Assembly: GCA_025935655.1 (NCBI GenBank)
Contig: JAICUV010000141.1
Coordinates: 1-8,747 of the forward strand
Direction: 5' to 3'
Length of the DNA stretch: 8,747 bases
Origin: Chloroflexota bacterium
Lineage (GTDB): Bacteria; Chloroflexota; Limnocylindria; Limnocylindrales; CSP1-4
This document shows positions 1-6,871 of the stretch, one piece after another. Each line of letters begins with the position of its first letter. The first letter of the stretch is position 1. The position numbers were made by a program, and so were the translations under genes. A model generated the notes under the pieces. It searched no databases and was not told the origin of the DNA. It saw only the letters and a list, made by a program, of their open reading frames with translations.

Positions 1-1449
1 GAGCGCGATCGTGTCGCGGTGGAGGCGCAGGATGCCGTGGTTCGTCTGCGCCTTGTCCCAGTCCAGGGCGACGGTGTCGTCGAACCAGCGGTTCTCCAGC
101 AGCTCCTGGCCCTGGAACAGCATCGGGATGCCGGGCGACGTCAGCACCAGCACGGACCCGAGGATCGACCGCTTCTTCGCCCACCAGGAGTCGGCGTCGC
201 CGGGCGAGATGGACTCGGGGACGCGGACCGCACCGTTCGCGACGTCGTCGTGCGACTCCGTGTAGATGACCCGCGTGAGCGACGCACCGCGACCTTCGCC
301 CGCGATCGCCGACGCCACGCGGCCGATGTCGCGGTCCGTGTCGCTGGCCGCCTCGAGCGCCGGCCGCACGTCGTAGACGAACGCGGGGTCCCACTGGGCC
401 CCGAAGCCCGCGCCGCCCTCGGCCGTCGGCCGGACGAGCGACGGATCGCCCTGGAGGTCTTCCGCGATCGTGATCTTCCACGGCTGGCGAGCGCGGACCT
501 CGTCGTTGATCCAGGCCATGAACGACCAGCCGTCGGGCAGCGGCCGGGTCCCGAGGTGCCCGTCGACCGCCCGGATGTAGATCGTGGAGTCGAAGCGCAG
601 CCCGTCGCACCGGAACTCCTCGAGCCAGGTCAGCGCGCTGTCGCGCAGGAACGTCCGGACCTCGCCCCGCCCGTAGTCGGGGCGGGTGGCGCCCCATGGC
701 GTCTGCGCGCGGTCGTCGTTGTAGACGTAGATCCCGCCGCCGTCGCCCTCGCCCCAGCCGTCGAACCGCCACAGGTCCAGGTCCGACGGGCCGAGGTGGT
801 TGTAGACGACGTCCACGATGACCGCGATCCCGTTCGCGTGGGCGTCGCGGATGAACCGCTTGAACGCGTCCGGGCCGCCGTATCCGGACTCGATCGCGAA
901 CAGGTGGGCGGGGTTGTAGCCCCAGCTGATGTCACCGGCGAACTCGAACGGGGGCATCACCTGGACCGCGCTGATGCCCAGCTTCGCGAGGTACGGGAGC
1001 CGCTTGCGGGCGGCGTCGAACGTGCCCCGCTTGTCCGCCGTCGCCGCGAACGTCCCGACGTGCATCTCGTAGATGACGAGCTCGTCCCAGCCGATGGGCC
1101 GGAAGTCGTCGCCGCCCCAGTCGAACGCCGCGCCGTCGTACACCACCGCGTTCCCGACGGAGTTCGTGACCTGGCGCGCGTACGGGTCGATCCGCGAGAG
1201 GTCGCCGCCGGGCGTGCGGATCGTGTAGCGGTACTCGGCGCCGGCCTCCACGCCCTTGACGTCCGCGGACCAGGTGCCGGTCGTCTCGTCGCCGTCCTGG
1301 GCCAGGGGAACGGCATCGCCGGCCCAGTCGTCGAAGGTCCCCGTGACGAACACGGCGTCCGCGTGAGGGGCCCAGACGCGGAACGTGGTCCCGCCTCGGT
1401 ACGGGATGGCGCCCATGCCCGGGCGCTTCGACGGAGCGCTGCTGTTCAC
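1..1449 (-). CDS. GH13 alpha-glucan enzyme, GlgB/alpha-amylase type (3' partial)
   Basis: Glycoside hydrolase family 13 enzyme acting on alpha-1,4-glucans such as glycogen or maltodextrins; 483 residues are visible and the C-terminal beta domain lies beyond the left edge. Residues about 12-95 look like a CBM48/isoamylase N-terminal domain (FRVWAPHADAVFVTGTFDDW). The catalytic barrel follows, with region I VDVVYNH (212-218), nucleophile Asp287 in CDGLRFDST, acid/base Glu330 in ITIAED, and the third carboxylate Asp401 in TESHDD. The triad is intact, so the enzyme should be active. The GYNPAHLFAIESGYGGP and GIPMLFQGQE stretches resemble bacterial branching-enzyme-like proteins of about 600 residues. 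Whether it branches, hydrolyses or transfers cannot be decided from sequence alone. The start is GTG at 1449, with GGAGG (minus strand, 1467-1463) 13 bases upstream, a rather long spacing; ATG at 1416 is the alternative. The upstream same-strand neighbour ends 92 bases away with a hairpin between, so co-transcription is uncertain. Confidence 0.88.
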   Translation of the reverse strand, partial: MNSSAPSKRPGMGAIPYRGGTTFRVWAPHADAVFVTGTFDDWAGDAVPLAQDGDETTGTWSADVKGVEAGAEYRYTIRTPGGDLSRIDPYARQVTNSVGNAVVYDGAAFDWGGDDFRPIGWDELVIYEMHVGTFAATADKRGTFDAARKRLPYLAKLGISAVQVMPPFEFAGDISWGYNPAHLFAIESGYGGPDAFKRFIRDAHANGIAVIVDVVYNHLGPSDLDLWRFDGWGEGDGGGIYVYNDDRAQTPWGATRPDYGRGEVRTFLRDSALTWLEEFRCDGLRFDSTIYIRAVDGHLGTRPLPDGWSFMAWINDEVRARQPWKITIAEDLQGDPSLVRPTAEGGAGFGAQWDPAFVYDVRPALEAASDTDRDIGRVASAIAGEGRGASLTRVIYTESHDDVANGAVRVPESISPGDADSWWAKKRSILGSVLVLTSPGIPMLFQGQELLENRWFDDTVALDWDKAQTNHGILRLHRDTIAL

Positions 1450-1491
1450 GCCGTCGAGCGTACCTCCAGGAGGCACGCGACTCGGCTTGCA

Positions 1492-1517
1492 GGGGCGCCG
1501 CACCCGGACGGCGCCCC
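1492..1517. terminator. GC-rich hairpin between membrane gene and GH13 gene
   Basis: A perfect inverted repeat: GGGGCGCCG (1492-1500), loop CACCCGGA (1501-1508), CGGCGCCCC (1509-1517). It lies 24 bases past the stop of the membrane-protein gene and 42 bases before the GH13 start, all on the minus strand. The position fits a transcription terminator or attenuating structure. There is no T-run on the minus-strand side, so it would be a non-canonical (L-shaped) terminator of the kind often proposed for high-GC actinobacteria. The structure is seen directly; the function is inferred. Confidence 0.42.
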
Positions 1518-1541
1518 CTCGCGATCGCGTGACGCGCGCCG

Positions 1542-2738
1542 TCAGGCCATCGCCGGAACGGATCGCGCCGGCGCTGCGGGTGCGTGGACGGACGGCGATC
1601 GCAGCAGCGCGACGGACATGCCGATCACGAACGCCATGCTCGCGAGCAGCGTCGGCCCCGCCAGCGAGGCTGCCTCGGGCGAGAAGCCGGTGAGGGCGGT
1701 CATCCACCCCGAGGCGATGAGACCGGCCCCGGCCACGAGGCCGATCACGCCCAGCCACCACGGGTATCGGCGTCCGGCGACGATCGCGAGTGACGCGGTG
1801 AGGATCGCGGTGCCGTAGGCGAGGCTGAACACCGCGTCGAGGCCCTTCTCCAGGGACCGGGTCGCGTCGGCGATCGCGAACGCCACCGTGCCCTCGGTGG
1901 GGCCCGGAGCGGCGACCCAGGCGTCAACCGCCGCCTTGAGCGCGACGCCGTCGAGCGCCATCTGGACCGCGAACACGGCCAGTGCCACGACCGCCGCCAC
2001 CGCGGCCACGAGGGCCATCGCGCCGCTTGCCCCCCGATCGTTGCGCATCGAACGGGCCAGGGAGATCACCGCGAGCCCGACGAGGAAGGCGCCGAGGAAC
2101 TGGGCGAGGTGGACCGGAATCCACGTCGAGGACGCCGCGTATTCGCGGAACACGGCGGGCGAGTCGTTCGGCTGGACGTGCGACGGGTGTGCGAGGCCCG
2201 CGACAAGCTGGACGAGCAGGCCGGCGACGCCGGCGATCGCGCCGAGGCGCGCCTGGGATCGGTCGAGAGGTTGCGGCGATTCCGTGTGCACGAGTCGGTC
2301 TCCATGTGGGGCATGCAGTGGACGGGGCATCGCGGCGTCGTGAGCCGCGTGCGCGTGATTGGCGTGCGAGCCGTACGTCTCGAAGCGGAGGAGCATCAGC
2401 CCGACCATGGCGACGAGCATCACGGGGTGGTAGATCGCCATCGCGTCGTGCGGGCCGATGCAGCCGGCGATCGCGGCGACGAGGAGCACGGCGGCCGGCA
2501 CGAGCATCGACCCGGACATCTCCACGACGTCGCGCCGGCGATGACCGCGGTACGCCATCCAGGCGGCCATCGGCAGCGTCATCTCCACCGCCATCGCTGC
2601 CAGCTCCAGCAGTGGCCGGTCATCGAGCGCGGTGGGCACGCCGGCGATACCGAGGATGGCCGCGACGGCGAGGCCGAGGACGACCATGCCCAGGACCATC
2701 GCGATCAGCATCTCGCCGAGGTGGCGGACGAACGCCAT
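1542..2738 (-). CDS. Ten-helix membrane protein with histidine-rich loop, function unknown
   Basis: I do not recognise a named family. From ATG 2738 the product is 398 residues and almost entirely membrane-embedded, with about ten hydrophobic helices near residues 10-31, 43-62, 75-94, 98-119, 165-185, 206-228, 240-262, 302-321, 327-349 and 359-379. The first four helices form a block with the signature EMTLPMAAWMAYRGHRRRD. A polar linker at about 120-160 is rich in histidine (HANHAHAAHD, then HAPHGD) and could bind metal ions. The last six helices form a second block that opens with AGLAHPSHVQPNDSPAVFREY. The layout suggests fusion of two membrane modules. No transporter or enzyme motif is visible. 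The start is uncertain: ATG 2738 directly precedes the first hydrophobic block (MAFVRHLGEMLIAMVLGM), ATG 2771 adds 11 residues, and ATG 2861 would place the 2827-2848 operator-like repeat inside the coding sequence, so it is disfavoured. None has a clear Shine-Dalgarno sequence. The gene is divergent from the formate dehydrogenase gene. Confidence 0.8.
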   Translation of the reverse strand: MAFVRHLGEMLIAMVLGMVVLGLAVAAILGIAGVPTALDDRPLLELAAMAVEMTLPMAAWMAYRGHRRRDVVEMSGSMLVPAAVLLVAAIAGCIGPHDAMAIYHPVMLVAMVGLMLLRFETYGSHANHAHAAHDAAMPRPLHAPHGDRLVHTESPQPLDRSQARLGAIAGVAGLLVQLVAGLAHPSHVQPNDSPAVFREYAASSTWIPVHLAQFLGAFLVGLAVISLARSMRNDRGASGAMALVAAVAAVVALAVFAVQMALDGVALKAAVDAWVAAPGPTEGTVAFAIADATRSLEKGLDAVFSLAYGTAILTASLAIVAGRRYPWWLGVIGLVAGAGLIASGWMTALTGFSPEAASLAGPTLLASMAFVIGMSVALLRSPSVHAPAAPARSVPAMA

Positions 2739-2826
2739 GACGCTGGATCGGTGCGCGGGTCGGATGAACATGGCCCGCAGGCTCGCGCACGCAGGCGACG
2801 GCGGCCATCGATGGGCGCCGACACCG

Positions 2827-2848
2827 AGTATCGACATCTGTCGATACT
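2827..2848. promoter_or_regulatory. Perfect inverted repeat, probable repressor operator
   Basis: Arms AGTATCGACA (2827-2836) and TGTCGATACT (2839-2848) are exact reverse complements around a TC spacer. It is one of the few AT-containing stretches in a very GC-rich region and lies in the divergent control region between the membrane gene and the formate dehydrogenase gene. On the minus strand its distal end reads GATACT (2832-2827), a fair -10 hexamer, so a bound dimer would block transcription of the membrane gene. A second shorter palindrome, CCATCGATGG (2805-2814), is centred 28 bases away and shares the ATCGA core. The symmetry fits a homodimeric winged-helix regulator such as ArsR, PadR or TetR type. 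No regulator gene is in the window. Confidence 0.65.
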
Positions 2849-2890
2849 TTGCGCGGGACATCCGTGCCCGCGCTCGGGCGCGATCCGCCC

Positions 2891-2919
2891 GAGACGCGGT
2901 TGCCGTGCGCGCCTAGACT
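2891..2919 (+). promoter_or_regulatory. Candidate promoter for the formate dehydrogenase gene
   Basis: TAGACT at 2914-2919 fits the actinobacterial -10 pattern TANNNT. GAGACG at 2891-2896, 17 bases upstream, is a weak -35 sharing GAC with the consensus. Transcription would begin near 2926, leaving a leader of about 27 bases that carries the ribosome site at 2942-2945. The 2827-2848 repeat lies more than 40 bases upstream of this -35, so it would act here as an activator site, if at all. The same TAG is the in-frame stop that prevents any N-terminal extension of the gene. Confidence 0.35.
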
Positions 2920-2941
2920 GGCGGCGTCGGACCAACCACCC

Positions 2942-2945
2942 GAGG
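2942..2945 (+). promoter_or_regulatory. Ribosome binding site fixing the fdhF start at GTG 2953
   Basis: GAGG lies 7 bases before the GTG at 2953, a good spacing. It matters because it supports a true translation start immediately downstream of where relatives have their [4Fe-4S] domain, and so argues against an annotation or assembly artefact. Confidence 0.6.
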
Positions 2946-2952
2946 TACGCCA

Positions 2953-4869
2953 GTGCCGAAGGAGTACGTCCGCCTCACCACGCCGCTCGTGCGCGACGGC
3001 GACCGACTCACCGGCACCCTGCGTCCCGCAACCTGGGACGAGGCGCTGGACCGGGCGGTCGACGGGCTCCGGGCGGCGGGCGCGGCGCACGGCTCCCGGA
3101 CGTACGGGATCTTCAGCTGCAGCAAGTCGACCAACGAGGTCAACTACGCGGCCCAGAAGCTCTCCCGGACCGTCCTGGGCAGCAACAACATCGACAGCTG
3201 CAACCGCACCTGACACGCCCCCTCTGTCGCCGGTCTGGCGACCGTGTTCGGCGCTGGTGGCGGAACCAGCTCATATCGTGAAGCCGAGGAGACGGACCTC
3301 GTCCTCCTGTGGGGCAGCAACGCCCGGGAGACGCATCCGATCTTCTTCCACCACCTCCTGAAGGGGGTGAACCGGGGCGCCCGGCTGATCGCGGTCGACC
3401 CGCGCCGCACGAGCTCCGCGGAGTGGGCGGACCTGTGGCTGGGGCTCGACGTGGGCTCCGACATCGCGCTCGCCAACGCGATGGGCCGCGAGATCATCGC
3501 CGCCGGCCTCGAGCACCGCGAGTTCATCGACCGCGCGACCTCCGGCTTCGAGGCGTATCGGGCCGCGGTCGAGCCGTACACCCTCGAGTACGCCGAGCGC
3601 GAGACGGGCGTCCCCGCCGCGGCGATCCGCGAGGCCGCGCACGCCTACGCGAAGGCCGACCGGGCGATGATCTGCTGGACACTGGGCATCACAGAGCACC
3701 ACAACGGCGTGGACAACGTCCTCGCCCTCATCTCGCTCGCGCTGCTGACGGGGCACGTCGGGCGATACGGCTCCGGGATCAACCCGCTCCGCGGCCAGAA
3801 CAACGTCCAGGGCGGCGGCGACATGGGCGCGCTGCCGGACCGCCTGCCGGGCTTCCAGTTCGTGGAGAACGACGCGCTGCGCGAGCACTGCGAGGGGATC
3901 TGGCAGCGGAGGGTGCCGCCGAAGCGTGGCTGGCATCTCTCCAACATGTTCGAGGCGATGGACCGCGGCGACCTGACCGCCCTCTACGTCATCGGGGAGA
4001 ACCCGATGCAGTCCGAGGCCGACCGCCACGTCACCGAGCGGCGCCTGCGGGGCCTGGACCTGCTCATCGTCCAGGACATCTTCATGACCGCCACCGCCGA
4101 GATCGCGGACGTCGTGTTCCCGGCCGCCGCCGCGTGGGCGGAGAGCGAGGGCACCGTCACGAACAGCGAGCGCCGCGTCCAGCGGGTGCGCAAGGCGCTG
4201 GACCCGCCGGGCGACGCGCGCGACGACCTGTGGATCATCTACGAGCTCGCCCGCCGGCTCGGCCACGACTGGGGCGAGGCGTCCGCCGAGGCGGCATGGA
4301 ACGAGGTCCGGCAGGTCTCCCCGGCCCACGCCGGGATGAGCTACGCGCGCCTCGAGTCCGAGGGCGGCCTCCAGTGGCCGTGCTACGACGAGACGCACCC
4401 GGGCGAGCTGTTCCTCCATTCCCGGCTGTGGGCGGACCCGGTCCCGGGCAACCGCGCGCCGTTCGTGCCCGTGGAGCACGATCCGCCGGCGGACCGCCTC
4501 GACGACGACTTCCCGATGCGGCTCACGACCGGGCGCCGCCTGGACTCGTACAACACGGGTGTCCAGTCCAGCCGCTACACCTACCCGCGCCGGAAGGGCG
4601 AGACGCTCGACCTGTCCCCGGAGGACCTCGCGCGCCTGGACCTCGTCGAGGGCGAGCGGGTGCGGGTGGTCTCCCGACGAGGAGAGGTCGAGGCGCCGGT
4701 CCGCCTCGACGAGGGGCTGCGGCCCGGCCTCGCGTTCATGACGTTCCACTTCCAGGACGACGTGCAGGTGAACAACCTGACGATCGACGCGACGGACCCC
4801 AAGTCGGGAACCGCGGAGTTCAAGGCGACGGCGATCCGGATCGAGAAGCTGCCCTCGCCGGTCCGCTGA
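2953..4869 (+). CDS. fdhF: Selenocysteine formate dehydrogenase catalytic subunit lacking the N-terminal [4Fe-4S] domain
   Basis: Molybdenum/tungsten bis-pterin enzyme that oxidises formate to CO2; 638 residues if UGA 3211-3213 is read as selenocysteine (residue 87). Both sides of that codon are in one frame and join as a typical active site, DSCNRT-Sec-HAPSVAGL, with the catalytic His as residue 88. The conserved active-site Arg is Arg280 in PLRGQNNVQG, 193 residues after Sec, the same spacing as Sec140 and Arg333 in E. coli FdhF. Other family features are WGSNARETHPIFFH (120-133), GENPMQSEAD (348-357) and a C-terminal molybdopterin dinucleotide-binding domain from about 520. There LDSYNTGVQSSRY replaces the common HxGxMT-type motif. 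The oddity is at the N-terminus: relatives carry a CxxC...C [4Fe-4S] domain of about 55 residues before RLTTPLVR, but here that motif starts at residue 7. An in-frame TAG at 2914 and a good ribosome site exclude an upstream extension. The missing cluster domain probably comes from a separate subunit. The likely partner in the window is the NuoE-NuoF fusion at 6925. The symbol follows the family and could equally be fdhA. Confidence 0.92.
3211..3213 (+). other. In-frame UGA decoded as selenocysteine
   Basis: This TGA lies at the codon where formate dehydrogenases carry Sec or Cys. The sequence before it (NIDSCNRT) and after it (HAPSVAGLATVFGAGGG) is one uninterrupted family match in the same frame, and a SECIS-like hairpin follows. 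The gene's own terminator at 4867-4869 is also TGA but has no such hairpin beside it, consistent with context-dependent recoding. A gene caller that treats it as a stop would split the gene into an 86-residue fragment and a 541-residue piece starting at GTG 3244. Confidence 0.95.
3214..3253 (+). promoter_or_regulatory. Bacterial SECIS element
   Basis: The upper stem GTCGCC (3226-3231) pairs perfectly with GGCGAC (3237-3242) and closes the loop GGTCT (3232-3236). A lower stem, CGCC (3216-3219) with GGCG (3250-3253), can form below an internal loop. The E. coli fdhF SECIS has the same GGUCU in its apical loop, and there are 18 bases between UGA and that loop both there and here. This element binds SelB carrying Sec-tRNA and directs Sec insertion during elongation. 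It lies within the coding sequence, as usual in bacteria. Confidence 0.9.
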
Positions 4870-4967
4870 CCCTCGTCGCTTCCTCCGGTCGGGCTGCAAG
4901 GAACTCGACGCGCGGACGCCCCTTCCTTGCCTTGACGCCGCTCGCTCGCCCGGGTGACAGTCCGCGG

Positions 4968-6095
4968 ATGGCCCCCACTCCGTCCCCCTCGACGTCGGAG
5001 CCCGGCATCGTCGCGCTGCTCGGGCGCAAGACGCTGGTCCTCGGCGGCATCGCGCTCGTCGGTGTGCTCCTGACCCTCGGGCTGCGACTCGCAGGGGCCG
5101 GCGACGTGCCGATCTTCCTGGTGGCTGCCGTGACGCTCGCCGGGCTCGCCGGGCTCGTGGGCGAGGGCACCGACCAGCTCGGCGACCGCTTCGGGCCGGG
5201 CGCGACGGGCGTGCTGCAGTCCGCCCTGGGCAACCTGCCCGAGCTGTTCATCAGCCTGTTCGCGCTCCAGGCCGGCCTCACGGTCCTCGTCCAGACCGCC
5301 CTGATCGGGTCGATCCTGGGGAACAGCCTGCTCGTCCTGGGCCTCGCGTTCGTGGCGGGCGGCCTCAAGCACGGCAAGCAGGTGTTCGACGCCGCGCCCG
5401 TCCGCAACATCGCGATCATCCTCGTGCTGGCGGTCGCGGCGCTCGCGATCCCGACGATCTCCACCGCTCCGGGCGGGCCCGACCAGGGTCACGCGGTGGA
5501 GATCAGCGTCTTCGTCTCGGTCGTCCTGCTGATCGTGTTCGCCGCGTCGATCCCGTTCTCGCTGTCGGGCGGTGAGGGGGCGTCCGCGCTCGGGCATGCC
5601 GGCGACCGCGGCGGCGCCGCGTGGCCCCTCCGGCTGACGATCGGCGTCCTCGCCGCGGGCGCGATCGGCGCGGCCTTCGTCTCCGACTGGTTCGTCGAGG
5701 CGCTCACCCCGGCCATGGCCCAGCTCGGGCTGAGCGAGGCGTTCGTCGGCCTCGTCGTCGTGGCGCTGGCGGGCAATGCGGTGGAGAACGTCGTCGGCAT
5801 TCAGCAGGCGATGCGCAACCGCACTGACCTCGCGATCAGCCTCATCCAGAACTCCAGCCTCCAGGTCGCCCTCGCCCTGACGCCCGCGCTCGTCCTGCTG
5901 AGCCTCGTCGTGGGCCCCGCGCCCATGACCCTCGTGCTCACGCCGACGCTCCTCGTGGGCCTGTCGCTGAGCGCGATCCTGGGCGCGTTCGTCGTGTTCG
6001 ACGGCGAGTCGACCTGGCTGGAGGGCCTGATGCTGCTCGGGCTCTACCTGATCATCGCGGCCAGCGTCTGGTACGGGCCCCCGGTCGGTGTCTAG
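4968..6095 (+). CDS. Calcium/cation:proton antiporter, CaCA (CAX) family
   Basis: Integral membrane exchanger, most likely exporting Ca2+ (or another divalent cation) in exchange for protons; 375 residues with about eleven hydrophobic helices, the usual size for bacterial CAX/ChaA-type proteins. Both alpha-repeat signatures are present: the first at about 80-120, with GNLPELFIS around Glu92, then GSILGNSLLVLGLAF; the second at about 269-305, with GNAVENVV around Glu273, then NSSLQVALALTPALVL. These two acidic residues line the ion pathway in the family. A polar loop at about 200-218 separates the two halves. The start is ATG 4968; no in-frame ATG or GTG is near upstream and no good Shine-Dalgarno sequence is visible. 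It follows the formate dehydrogenase gene after 98 bases in which I see no convincing promoter or terminator, so read-through is possible, though no functional link is obvious. Substrate is assigned by family only. Confidence 0.9.
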   Translation: MAPTPSPSTSEPGIVALLGRKTLVLGGIALVGVLLTLGLRLAGAGDVPIFLVAAVTLAGLAGLVGEGTDQLGDRFGPGATGVLQSALGNLPELFISLFALQAGLTVLVQTALIGSILGNSLLVLGLAFVAGGLKHGKQVFDAAPVRNIAIILVLAVAALAIPTISTAPGGPDQGHAVEISVFVSVVLLIVFAASIPFSLSGGEGASALGHAGDRGGAAWPLRLTIGVLAAGAIGAAFVSDWFVEALTPAMAQLGLSEAFVGLVVVALAGNAVENVVGIQQAMRNRTDLAISLIQNSSLQVALALTPALVLLSLVVGPAPMTLVLTPTLLVGLSLSAILGAFVVFDGESTWLEGLMLLGLYLIIAASVWYGPPVGV

Positions 6096-6103
6096 GCGCG
6101 CCT

Positions 6104-6119
6104 CCGCGGCCTACCGCGG
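6104..6119. terminator. Hairpin between convergent antiporter and methyltransferase genes
   Basis: CCGCGG (6104-6109), loop CCTA (6110-6113), CCGCGG (6114-6119). The two genes converge with only 15 bases between their stop codons, and this hairpin spans the gap, overlapping the methyltransferase stop. The position suits a bidirectional terminator, but there is no T-run on either side and short CCGCGG repeats are common in DNA this GC-rich. Confidence 0.32.
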
Positions 6120-6854
6120 CCGGGTGACGAAGACGCCCCAGCCCAGGTACCGGCGGCCCCACTCGAGGTACGTCCGCCGGTTCCGGTCCAGGAACTCGCG
6201 CATCGCCGCGTGGTCGGGATCGTCGGGGTTGGCCTCGAGCCAGGCCGCGACGGTGCGCCACTGGGATGCCTCGTAGCGGTCCCAGCTGTCCGGGTTGGCG
6301 AGCACCATCTCCACGAGCTCGAGGCCGGACGCGTCAAGCCGGTCGAGCGTGCCGACGAGCGACACGAAGTCCTCGCCCGGCCCGAACCCGAAGGCGGCGA
6401 CCCCCTCGGGCGGCGGCGGCTCGATCCAGTACGGCTCGCCGATGAGCAGCCGGCCGCCCGGACGCAGCGCGGGCCGGAGCAGCTCGACCGTCCCGGCGAT
6501 CCCACCGCCGATCCAGGTCGCGCCGATGCAGGCCGCCACGTCGAAGGCGGCGGGCTCCGCCTCGTACGCCGCGGCGTCGCCCTGGACGAACGTGACCGCG
6601 CCGGCCACCCCGAGCTCGTCGGCGCGTTCGCGCGCCGCGGCCAGGAAGACGCGGCTGAGGTCCACGCCGATGCCCGTCGACCCGAACCAGGCCGCCCAGC
6701 GGCACAGCAGCTCGCCCTTGCCGCACGCGAGGTCGAGCACGCGGGTCCCGGACTCGACCCCCGCGACCTCGCCGATCAGCCGGAGCTGCTCGTCCACGAG
6801 CGGGTCGAGGATGCGGTGGTTCGTCTCGGCGATCTCGTGGTGGCGCAGCGTCAT
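6111..6854 (-). CDS. Class I SAM-dependent methyltransferase
   Basis: Cytosolic methyltransferase of 247 residues, complete. The Rossmann-fold motifs run in order: motif I VLDLACGKGE (39-48) binds S-adenosylmethionine; GIGVDLS (62-68) carries the acidic residue (Asp65) expected to hold the ribose; VQGDAAAY (90-97) is the adenine-side motif; FDVAACIGATWI (104-115) and LRPGGRLLIGEPYW (130-143) complete the core. The N-terminal EIAETNHRILDPLV and the C-terminal GWGVFVTRP belong to a common uncharacterised bacterial subgroup; the methyl acceptor is unknown. The start is ATG 6854, just before the conserved region; the reading frame stays open upstream to about 7001 but that part overlaps the control region and the divergent NuoE-NuoF gene and is not coding. 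No Shine-Dalgarno sequence is visible. It lies between two formate dehydrogenase subunit genes on the opposite strand, so it is probably a separate transcription unit. Confidence 0.87.
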   Translation of the reverse strand: MTLRHHEIAETNHRILDPLVDEQLRLIGEVAGVESGTRVLDLACGKGELLCRWAAWFGSTGIGVDLSRVFLAAARERADELGVAGAVTFVQGDAAAYEAEPAAFDVAACIGATWIGGGIAGTVELLRPALRPGGRLLIGEPYWIEPPPPEGVAAFGFGPGEDFVSLVGTLDRLDASGLELVEMVLANPDSWDRYEASQWRTVAAWLEANPDDPDHAAMREFLDRNRRTYLEWGRRYLGWGVFVTRPR

Positions 6855-6871
6855 GCCCGGATGATGCGCCA

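Noticed and set aside
19..1818. Long plus-strand open frame of 599 codons opposite the GH13 gene
   Set aside because: It is low in complexity, rich in Arg, Val, Pro and Asp, and matches no family. It is antisense to a gene with an intact GH13 catalytic triad and continues into the next gene; a GC-content shadow.
2739..2861. Membrane protein starting at ATG 2861
   Set aside because: It would put the perfect operator-like repeat inside the first codons, and the added residues are not hydrophobic or family-like. Kept only as an alternative start.
3211..3213. TGA as a nonsense mutation making fdhF a pseudogene
   Set aside because: It is at the exact Sec position, both flanks match the family in one frame, and a SECIS with canonical loop and spacing follows. 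The rest of the 638-residue frame is undamaged.
2109..3281. Plus-strand open frame across the membrane gene and control region
   Set aside because: It runs antisense to the membrane gene and then overlaps fdhF in another frame. It contains no Fe-S cysteine motif, so it is not the missing N-terminal domain.
3271..4899. Minus-strand open frame of 542 codons opposite fdhF
   Set aside because: Its composition is typical of an antisense shadow in high-GC DNA, with no recognisable motif, while the plus strand has clear formate dehydrogenase motifs throughout.
4932..4960. TTGACG and TGACAG, 17 bases apart, as a promoter for the antiporter gene
   Set aside because: The -35 is fair, but TGACAG matches the -10 consensus at only two positions and does not fit TANNNT; not strong enough to annotate.
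3309..4967. N-terminal extension of the antiporter frame back into fdhF
   Set aside because: The frame stays open by chance across fdhF. The upstream part is Arg/Gly/Pro-rich shadow sequence, and the antiporter begins normally at ATG 4968.
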